In this document: positions 27,101 through 39,100 of the stretch, piece after piece | Layout: each line of letters opens with the position of its first letter | Position numbering within the stretch: the first letter of the stretch is position 1 | NCBI GenBank assembly: GCA_028015205.1 | Contig: CM051521.1 | Location: forward strand, 102,276,513-102,340,512 | DNA: 64,000 nt | DNA from: Mytilisepta virgata | Lineage: Eukaryota > Mollusca > Bivalvia > Mytilida > Mytilidae | Reading direction: 5' to 3' | The notes under the pieces: model-generated | What the model was told of the DNA's origin: nothing | The model's database searches: none | Seen by the model: the letters and a program-made list of their open reading frames with translations, nothing else | Translations under genes and position numbers: made by a program

Positions 27101-30100
27101 AATGGCAAACAGGTTTGATAGATGCATTTGGAAACGGCACCAAAAAATATGATGATTTGCTTAATGATCTACTAAAAAATGAGCAAGACCCAGTTCAGCT
27201 TGTTTTAATACAGGTAGGTTTTTTTTACTTATTTGTATATTTATTTTAAGATATATTTCCCTTTAAAATAAACTGGGTACTTTACGCCAAGTGCAATCAT
27301 TACCCCCATACTTTAGGGACATAACTCTATGATATGGCAATAAAACCTGTTTAACATCACCACTACTATGTGTCTGTACCAAATCGGACTATTCTGACTC
27401 TCATGACTATCCTGTCTGTGTTTTGTGCTCTTTATGTTATTTTATGTCTTATGGTCTGTCTATAGGATCCCGTTATTCGATTGATGTGTCATTGTATTTC
27501 TTTCCTGTTTATTACCCCCCTCCATCGGTCACACTTTGTTGTGACATAAACTTCTTTTTAGTGCATTCAACATAAAGTCAGCAATTTTTAATCAAACTCT
27601 ATAGTATAAATCTAGCACCCGGTCAATGAAATTGTTATCTGCGTTCAGTACTTCCTATTTGGTAAAAACCTGTCTATGAAAGTTACTGATATTCGCTGCA
27701 TATAATATCTGCAAATGGAGAAGACGGGTTACTAAATTTGTTCCCTCAAAATGGGATCCAACTAATCTAACAGACCTTTATAAACAAAGTAATTTTTTCA
27801 AGAATTTGATTTTTAGTTTTTGAACAAACTACCAGAATTGGCCATTTTTGGTAGATTTTTTTTTCATTTCGTATGAAGCTATTTTTTTACAAAGGGTACT
27901 GCAGATGAGAGAGAAGAAAATAAATATCATCAATAGTTCTAAAATTTAACATTAAGGATGATCGCTGGTCTAATAGGAAATAAATAGGATTTGAAGTAGG
28001 TGTTTTAGTTTGAGAGAACATATGAATAGTAAACAAATAAGCAAGAAAAAAATATAGGTTCATGTGCTCATTTTAGAGCTCTAAGGCCTTGAAAATTTGC
28101 AGGAAATGGGTTTTCTCTGGATTTTTCATTGTCCTTGCATTGACAACTTCAGTCTCTCAAAGATGTATGAAAAAATAAAAAGGATTTCATAAAATTTTGT
28201 CAAATACCATTTTAAGGTATATATGATTGAATTATAAAAGAAAAAGTGGGGGTTCATGGGCAAAAAAATTCATGTTTAGGAAATGGATAAAATCCGAGGA
28301 TTCCGAAAATCTGACAGAAAGACGAAAACATGACCAGCGTGCATCCTTAATTGCATTTTATATATCCATTCGGAATAATGATAAGTCCATTTCTACTTAA
28401 TGTATATAAAGCGGAATGAACTTATTGCTATTCCAAATGGATACACAAGATGGTCCGAGACTACAATTGATTCATAGTGCATTTTCATATTAAAATAAAT
28501 TGAATTTAAAAAATCGCACCTGGGCAATCTTGAAAATCTTTCTCATTCAGAAAGTATACTTACTTCCTGTCATAATATCAAAATTTAAAAAAACATTCAT
28601 CAGTGCTAACTCAAAATATTGGCAAAGATATTTCCTAGGGCAGCAGAATTCTTGAAGACCCTAAATATTGACCCTTTTCCATCTTACCAAATCACCACTT
28701 TTAATTATGACAGCTCATTCAAACTGTTTAAAACATCAACTTTTAACATTCTACAAAACTATACATTAAGAACGAAAACCATTTAAAAATGCTTTAATAA
28801 GGGATAGAAAATAAAAATGGAAGAAATACAGTAAATTTATTCAAGGGATTATATTTGTGGACAACGAAAAGTGTGCGTTAATTGTTGTCTTGGTCCTAAT
28901 AGAGAGGAAAACATTGTTTGTTTTCTACAAAACTTAGCATGTAAAAACAGGTATTCTAAGTTCAAATATCAAGTTTGGTGAATATCTGTTCATATTTAAC
29001 AATTCTACACCTATTTCTATAACAGTTGTCATGTCCTTTCATGTCATTGCTATTTGTCATTGAACTTTGATGCTGCTATTTCAAGTGAAAAAAAAAAAAA
29101 TTATTTTTGATATTTTTGATGTTATTTTTTTGTAAGATTATATATCTTTCATTCAATTAAAAAAATTTAAAACTATCTGAATGACTGGAATTTTCTTTAA
29201 ATGGTAAGTCTATGTCTTCCGAGTGTTCAAACTGGGTTTTCAGAGATGATCAGGGGTGTACATATAAAAAGTGAAGCTGTTTTGAAATAAAAGTTTATAT
29301 CATTATAATTTTCACTCTCCTGCTATCCTCATATATTTTATTTACTTTATATGCTAAATATTTCCAAATAAAGAGTTATATCTATGAAAAATAAGGTATC
29401 TTAGCCCTTTAATCATCATGTGAAATTGTGCGACATTTGACTGGTGCCTTCATTTCTGAATAAAACCAACAAAAACTTTCTGAATAATCTATTTAGCTGG
29501 TATATCTGAGTAATAAAATGTAGAAGGAATCACAGTTTACAAGAAATTATGAAATAAAAGTGACACCAGCTAAATATTTATTTCATAATTTCTTGTAAAC
29601 TGTGATTCCTTCTAAATTTTATTACTCAGATATACCAACTTGTTGATAATACACTCAATAAGTATGACGGTCGTCATCACGACATTTTTTTTTTATCTAT
29701 ACGCTGTTTCTATCTCACAGCTGAGACTAGATCTTCAGTGAGATGTCACATGTTACTGGAATTGACTCCCATCCTAAATTTATACTTTTACGCATTTATT
29801 ATTAGAAATGTGATGGGTGTCAATATAGGAGTATGACAAGTTTAAACTACCGGTGGCCTGATTCTTTCTGGGAGTTCATATTGCTAGTGCATAACATTTT
29901 ATGCTGTCTTTTACTGATGTTCTTTGTTTTGCAATGTTTCTATGGTTATATCTTTGTTTAATTGTTCTCTGTGGTACTGTTTTCACGAAATTGCCATATC
30001 GTATGTACTATCCTTTCTATCTTGTCACTATGACATTATTTCTCAATAGGAATTCGCAATACATTTCTACAGAAATAAAAAATAAATAATTTTATTCTAA

Positions 30101-33100
30101 ACTTTAAATAAAGAAGAAGGATTGAAAAAAGACAACGCTTTGGTAAATCAGATATCCTCAACAAATATTCTTGCTGACGTTATTTGTTACTATTTGTCTC
30201 AGAGAAATACACTGTAAAGATAATACTTGTTTTCAGTTGCATATAGTAAGTGCCTCCGAAGGAATGATAAATCAATATTGCTTATTTCATGGATTAATTT
30301 GGCTTTACAATCACAAATATTTTAATTTTTTGCATGCATAGGATTTCCTTGACCGGTTTTGGATTTTTAAACATGCGTGAAAGCCGCATTACGTAAAAAG
30401 TGAATTGGCATTATTTGGCTTTATCAATCTGTACGTTACGCAATTTATTTGCGTTGATAAACTTGCATCTTTTCCACAGGTTGTCGATAATTTAACAAAA
30501 CTTATGGAGGACCAACTGGAGTCAAACGCCACAACATTTTTTATGATTGAAATGGCCAGCAGTTCTTTTGCTAATGCTTTGGATAACAATCAAATAGTGA
30601 GCAACGATGCAGGGGTACGTACAATGTGTATTGAAAAGTGATAGAAATAAAATGTGTCATGCTTCATTTATTGTAATGTAGACCCAAAAAATTGAGTATA
30701 TATATTTTATCTTTGACAAGAAAAATATATTACATGTTTTGTGAATTTTTATGAAATATATGAGAATTGAAGTTTACTTTTGAATGATGATTTAATTTTT
30801 AAACAAAGTAAAAAAATTGTGTATATAAACTTGTCGAACTAGCTTTACAGTGGTGATACGAGTCAAAACAGACCATTGAATGATACTTGAGATGTTAAAA
30901 TAATGTTTCACTACCGATTATACAAAAATTAATTCACTTGTATATAAATAAGACTTAAACATTTCAGATATCAGGAGCGAATGCATTAACAATATTGGTA
31001 AATAATTTCAAGAATATTAGTGAAACAGCCTTGACATCCGATGCCTTATTTGATAGCTCTGATCCTCGTTTAGAATCGACTGCAACAGGTAAATACATCT
31101 ACTTTACAACGAGTATTAAACATTTTCTTTGTTAATTGATAATTTGTAGTCCGAAAAAAGGAATTTTACATAGCATTAATCTTGTTAAAGTGAGAATATT
31201 CGACTAATATCAGATTATTTCTACATTAAATGACCTATATAATCTGTGCTGTTATACAGGACACCCAAAAAAGACTTACTGTGCAATTTTTTTTTAGCTA
31301 TTATGGACCTTGTATCGGCTATAGTAGGAGCGACGCTGACGTCGGATTTCCCAGAGAATGGTCTCGCTATCATTTCTCAGACTACAGCAGACTCGCGTAA
31401 GCAAGTAGAATATTTAGCGAAGATTTATGGAGATGACGCCTATAACCTAATGGAAAACAGTGACTTAACTCCAGAAGAACGGACTGGGCTGTATTTGTTG
31501 AGAGCAAGAATATCTCAAGCAGAGTTTAATGAAAAACAAGACTTGGTAATTTTCAGTATAGCTATATTGCTGTTGTAATATCAAACATCTCTGTGTACGC
31601 AAACATGATGTAACAAACAAGTCTCAGCGTTTGTTTCATATATATCCCAGTAATCTCGAAAGAAAGTTCTGGGATATTGTCGTTATCACACCACCTCTTT
31701 CTTTTAGCAATTCGATTTCTTTATAGAATGATTTATTATATCTGTATCAGACTAATGAGATTTGTTGACGCTTAGTAAATGTCCGAATTTTCAGTAAAGA
31801 ACTTCTTGATCCGTGTGGATCAATATCCATTCCGACAGTAGTTTTCTAGCGTTGAATGTTTCGATTTTATTAATACTTTAATGAATGTTAAACCATTCTT
31901 GCCTTACACTGTCATTCTTGTATATTCTTACTTTCTTATTCTGTATACTATATTTTCAATCAAAATCAAGACATTTTCTTGCAGTCAACCAAGATCAGTC
32001 AGTCTAGACAGCTAAGATAGACAGTGTATAAACTATTCCCAAGTTTTACGAAGTGGTTTCAACCAGTCTTGATTGGCTGAGCGCTATATGTCTTGTTTTG
32101 GTTTTTTTATCTTGATTTAATCTGAAATTTCAGAAAATAGAAAAAATAAAAAAATAAATTTCAGAAAATAAAAACAAGAAAAATATGAACTAATCATGAC
32201 AGGAAATATATTTTTCAATGAGAACTGCTTCTTAAAATATCAGATAAACGAAATACAAAAACCGTTCTTTTAAACAGGGCACTCCACATAACAATTTTAC
32301 CTGGCGTGGTATATGAACATGTAAACAACTTGTATATATAATATGCCGTTGCAATATGCCGATTTGCTCTAGGTTAGATAATTTTAACAATGTGTTTTTT
32401 TTTAATAAAAGCTTTCCACATCTTTTATCTAAATACCCTGCTTCTAGAAAAGCACTTTTTATGAACGGATTTTCCAATCCTACTTTCTATTGTAACATCG
32501 TGAATAAATGCACACATCTTGCCAACAACTCACAGAAACTCGGTTGTTACTAAGGTCGTTTGCACAATAAGGGCTACAAATGTTATATTTACCATTTTGT
32601 AAATTAGAATTTCTTTACTAAATAGAAAATATAACACAAATATGAAATTTCATGTAATTCTGTACCAATTGCTCTTTCTTCAGATCACTTAAAGATTTTG
32701 ATTTATACTGGCCTCTCACGAATACTGTCGATTTCAATTAAACTCAGTGATGAGATACCACTAAACATTTTATGCGAGTGTTATGTCTGAGTATTTCGTT
32801 AAATAGAGTGACAGTATAGTAGCAGAAATTATGAGAGCATTAGCCAGTTTTATTGTTAAAGCGAGCACATTTTCCCCTGTTATCTAAATTATATACCATT
32901 CAACAAATTTCAACGTTTCTGGTTAGCTGCCGGTTAACTTGTTGGTAATCATACTGTTTGGGTTTTAATAGTGGGTTTTTACATCAGAGGTCAGGGTAGA
33001 TGATGACGACTATTGGGTACTCATACAACCGATGTTATTTTTTGTGTGAGAATCTGTCGATTGGGTGGCATTAATTGATTGGTTTGTTGACTTCTTCAGT

Positions 33101-36100
33101 TATCTGTTTTGCTACTGTTCATTCAGAAAGTACGGGAGTACGTACATAGAACAGTCAGGTGCAGACATAACCTCTCACCAAGTTAACTAAAAGCAGTTCT
33201 ACTGTCTGCTCTAAATTAACTTAGAGCAGTTCTGCTGACTGCTTTAGAACTCCTCTAGAATAGAATCCTGACTGCTCTAGAACAGAATCCTGAACGATTC
33301 TGACTGCTCTAAGCTGTCATGATCAAGAACAATTTTAAGCTGTCATGGTCTACAACAGTTCTATAACCAGTCATAATCTAGAACAGATCTAGTAACAGTC
33401 AGGAGTTAGAATAAATAAGAAATCTCAACTTAAAGTTTCAGTAGTCTTTTTGACCAGAATTGTTCTAAAAAGCAGCCGTGGACCAGGACTGCTCTAATTC
33501 TTGACCAGAGCTGTTCTACTTCCTAACTGCTCTAAGTTAACTTAGAGCAGTTCTCAGAACTGCTCTGCAAGTTAAATTGGACGAGAGGCTATGACTGGTC
33601 GCAACTGTAGCTGGAAATTGAATTTTAAGGCATGTGAAATTATTCGTTGCATGTTTTGTAAACAAATGCAAACCTTTAGATACTTATTGTATCCGTCAGT
33701 AGGTATTCTTTATCTTTCAGGCTTCCATTACTGACGCATCAATCGACCTAGCACTGCAGACCATTATAGATCAGGGATTGAATATGACATGTAAAGGTTG
33801 TGATGTTACATATGAGAACAAAAATGTGGATCTTTATATGACTAAAACCACTTTACAAGCCCTCAATGATATTGCAAATGAACTGCTGAAAAATTCCTCC
33901 ATTCTCATGAGTTTTGCAATAAGTACAGATTCCAATGACACAACCCTCTTTGGGGTGAGTACCATTGATCTAGGTACTAGTATTTGAATTTTTGTAAAAT
34001 GTATTTTTTTATGTATATAGTGTTTACCATTCATTACGACAAATTTGCAAGATATTGGTGTAAACATTTCTTTGATAAAATATACTGAACCGTAAAAGAA
34101 ACGTCGCATTTTTCGAAAACTAAAATGTTCAAAAGTAAAATTTCATGTTGATGATATGCATGTTGAATCCGTGCCTCATTAAGGGTATTTAAGAGGTGCG
34201 AAGTTTTTGTGTCAGCATTATCTGTTTGATGCAGCACTGATGCCACGACTGAACCCACGACAAAGAGAAGAGGCAATAGGACGTTTGAATGCTGGACAGC
34301 GGCCTCAAGTCGTTGCAAATGCATTTAACTGCAATGTACGCACCATCGGGCGTCTACGCGAATGCTACAATGCATCAAACAGTACAAATGACCGTCCACG
34401 TACTGGTCATCGCCGTGAACGACTACAGTGGGCCACCCATCATCAAAATTGGCGACATCAGCACTGGAGGACGGTTATCTTTTCAGACAAAAGTCGTTAC
34501 TGCATATCAAATGCAGATGGCAGGACACGAATCTGGAGAAGACAGGACGAAAGATATGCTGATAACTGCGTGATGGAAAAGGATGCATGGGGAGGTCCAA
34601 ATATTATAGTATGGGCGGAATCGGCTTGAACCAGAAATTAGGGCCTGTTGTCTTCCAGAATCTTGGACCTGATAGAGGAAATGGTGCTAATGCAGCCCGG
34701 TATATCGATCAAGTTCTGCGACCACATGTTGTGCCACATTTTGCACACACCAAAACCACGCTTTCCAGCATGACAATGCACGTGAACATACTGCAAGAGC
34801 TACAAGGGATTTTCTACAGCAAAACAACATTACGAGTATGTCTCGGTCCGCTCTTAGTCCGGACTTAAACCCCATAGAACATCTGTGGGACGAGCTTCAG
34901 AGAAAACTGAATGACGTCCATCCAAGACCGATAACTGCTGTGGAACTTCAGGCATCTTTTCTGCTGGTGTGGGCTAGGATTCCTATGTACTTTATCAACC
35001 GTCTGATTCATTCCATGTACAGGAGATGCCGGGCCGTAATCGGACACACACGCTATTGACTGGTGACCTGTATTAATTGATCCTGTGATATGGTGGTGAA
35101 ACTTTATCAATGAACTGTAATGATGTAAAATTGTGCAATAATAAATGATTTTTATACGCCCATTCAATAAAAATATGGCATTTATTCTTGTGTCATTTTT
35201 GCATAAAATTACGTTTCTTTTGCGGTTCAGTATAAGCTGTAAATGCGGTCTTTTATTGCAAGATAAAATAATTTTACTGTTGAATTGCATATAATAAAAC
35301 ATACACATATATATTTTCAGATTGCAGTGTTTCCTCAGAATGTATATATCCCAGGCGACAAAGATACAGCTCTAATAACTTCCGAAGTTCATAAACTGTC
35401 GTTAAAAGATGCAGGAGAAAATGCTTTAGCCCAAACAGAAGTAGCCATAAATCAAACAGCCAGGACAATGCAGTCCTCTCAGACATTGCCGACATATACC
35501 GAGGGAGATGCGTCTAATTTATTCTACCATTCATTTTATTATCGTGATCCTGGGGACTATGTTTGTGTCTCTGTTCAAGAGGAAATTCCTAATTATGTGA
35601 CATCGTACGACGTTTACGTTAAAGAAGATGCACCACCTACGCATTTGGACTACAATGCTAAGGGTGAAATATCCCCTTACAATGACTGGATGATATGCTT
35701 TCCACCTCAGCTCTTCTACACTACTGGAGAAGTGCATGTTGCGCTGCACGCAAAGAGTAAAATAGGTATACTTAAAATCAGGAAGAATAAAATAACAATC
35801 CAAAGATACTAATATTACATATAGTAAATTTGTACTATGCTGTATACGACGCATTTCAAGGAGTTACCTCTCATCAGCAGCATTAAAACCGAAACATTTG
35901 GAAGACCAAAAACCAAACTTATATTAAACAAGAAGTACTCAACCAAAAATACCGAAATAGGAAGCCAAATTTCAGCTAAGGAGATCTAACATGTGCAATA
36001 CAAGGAATGAACCCTTAGTATTTCTATTATTTTTGAATTTTGCTAAATACTGGTAATTTCTGTAACAAATCAATGAATAATCATGTCAGACAAGTCTGAC

Positions 36101-39100
36101 GACTGGGTTGGCGAATACCCTCGGGGACCTAGGGTCCACCAGCAGAGGCATCATCCCAGGAGTTTCAAAATAACAATAACACAAGCAGAATTGTTACCAT
36201 ACACTTTTACAGTGGTCACTTCCGACTGTAAAGAGTGGGACCCCAAAAATAGAAGTACAGAAAATAAATAAAAATGTTGCAATTGATATTGTTAAGAAAG
36301 CTATAAATTAAGCATTGGTAGGCTAGAATCAAATTTGATTGTGTTATCAAAATGCTCAAGTAATAATCGATGGAATATCGAAACAATTTATAATGATATA
36401 GTAAGAAAATACGTCAATTCAAAACTTTCAACTCAATATAATTATGACAAATAACCTTTTCCCATGTTGTTCTGAATTTTTTTTTTTGATTTCAGATTTT
36501 CCAGGCTTAGTCTGGGAACCAACAACTGGAAAATATGCAAATGGATCATATAATATAACACAAGCAGAATTGTTACCATACACATTTACAGTGGTCACTT
36601 CCGCCTGTAAAGAGTGGGACCCCAAGCGACAAACATGGGAATCTAGTAATTGCAAAGTATGTGGTATCATTATTCAACCAACTTCTAACGGGTACAAGAA
36701 AAGATTGTTTATTACTTCTTAAGATTAAAAAAATATATATACTTAGATTTAAAAAAGTAGAATATGAGAATGGACAGTGGGGGTGTGTCAGAGAGACAAC
36801 AACACGACCAAAGAGCAGAAAACAGCTCGAGGCTATAAATGGGTCTTCAACGCAGCGAGAAAATTCCGCACCCGGAGGCGGGTTCAGTTGGTCCCTAAAC
36901 AATAATACATACTAGTTCAGCGAAATGGACTGCACACTAAACTCCGAAACATACAAATGAACCAAAATTAAAAAAACACACAAGCCTAACAAAGGCAAGA
37001 GGTTCTTGACTTGGGACAGGCGCAAAAATTTAACTGACCTCAATTTAACTGATCGAAAGATTATGTCTTTATCATATAAAAAATGAGCCACGATCCCTCC
37101 CGCTAGGGGTTTAGTATCATGCCATCGTAAATTATACAAGAAGAACATAACCCGTATCATGCCAACAACTATGTTTAGAATAAATGTGTTTATTTCCGAT
37201 GCAAAGACCCTATGAGTGAATCAATATTAATTAAAAAAAATGTCATCTTTAATGACTTGACAACAGTATCGTAACTATACCCCTTGTGAATACGTCTGTT
37301 TAAAGGCCAAGTTTGGTTAGCTTTTCAGGTGAATGACCACATTTTTGTGCTTTGTATGGAATATTGTAACGATAAAAGATGTGATGTGAAATACCTGAAC
37401 ATATAAGATGTTTGCACGTTGATTTATATTTACGAATGATGTCCTTGTACTGATGATAAAATTTAGTAAAAGTTTTGACAAGTTTGTAATATCGAAATCC
37501 CTGGGGTAATAATTTTTCAGTATTACAGAGGTTACTTTCGTTGAAATCAAATACGTTGTTACAATCACGAGCGAATCGAACAAAGTTGAGATATATAAAC
37601 ACCATACGATGGTGCCAAGTGAACGTCGCCATATAAAAACGGTAATTAACAGTAGGAAATGAAAAATCGTAAATTTTAGTATTAAGCTTCCCGTTAGAGA
37701 TATAGATATCAAGATCCAGGAAAGGAATGTGTTCATTCTTAGTATTAGCTTTATTTAAAGTAAGTTTAAACCACTGTAAATATACAAAATATATTTTGTA
37801 GTCACACAATATAAAGAAACATACATTTTGTACTTCAAGTGAAAATCTCATTATTTCTTATTTCAGATGAATTGGTTTCCGAGTAAGGAAATCATCGAAT
37901 GCACCTGTCAGCCCAGCTATGGCTTGACCTTTGGAAACACGTTCTATGTTGCACCAAACACTATCGACTTCTCAACCGTCTTTTTGCGCTTTGATATTTC
38001 CAACCAGGCAGCTGTATTAGGAACGCTAATTGGAATTTTAGTAATATATCTGATACTCCTTATATGGACACGACATCAGGACAAACGGGATGTTGTAAGA
38101 GTAAGTTGTTTAATAATGTTTTAGCACACGACTAAAGCAAAAACGGGGTATTGTAAGAATAAGTTGTTAGATATTGTCTTTGGGCAGGACATCAAGACAA
38201 ACGGCATATCTTAAGTTAATACTGTTCAATATTGTCCTAGAGAGGTTAGAAGTTGATGAACCAATGTCATGCTATCGTAAATTATGAGTAAAACATTGGT
38301 TGGTTTTTCATGTACATAACCACCTTATCTATCTTTACCTCGGTGAGGGTATATTTATCGTTCTTAAAGAAACTTTCCTGGCAAAAATCGATTTAGAAAT
38401 GATATTGAAAAAGAGTTATTTGTATAAAAAAGGCAAAGATATGAATATTGTCTTTAATTTTATTTCACCCAAACTTCGTTTATTTTTTACCTAAACGTTA
38501 TTATCAAGTTTTACCAATTATTCCTGGAACATATTCTTCGGAAAAAATATATTCTCGACAAACCAAAAGCATATTTCATTCTTATGCAGTATATAAAAGA
38601 TAATTCGGCTACACATATCTGTGATCTTCAAAAATGTATCTAGATTTAAGCCTTGTTACTGCGACTATTCAACATGATTTCCAGTCTATTTATAATACTA
38701 ACATACATTTAAATTGCCATTTTTCCAAGTGTAGTTATCTATTGCAGTAAATGGTTTCATTACATGTATCACCATAGCTAACAGGTTACATGAAAAAATA
38801 TAAATTTAAATAATTTCAGATTTCTTGATACATGGTTTAGAAACTTTCGAGTAAATAATAATGATGATGATTTTACGCAATTTTTTTCTTACACATATTC
38901 TATAGAGCTCTGGGTGTTGACAAACTTTTTTAAAATAACCACATTACTCTATGAAATACCGGTATGGAACATTTTATATTTTCAGTGGGGCGTTACTCCA
39001 TTAATAGACAACTTTGTGGACGATACATATTATTACTTGATCACCGTTTATACCGGGATGAGAAGAGGGGCAGGTACCAAATCACGGATAGGATTTATTG

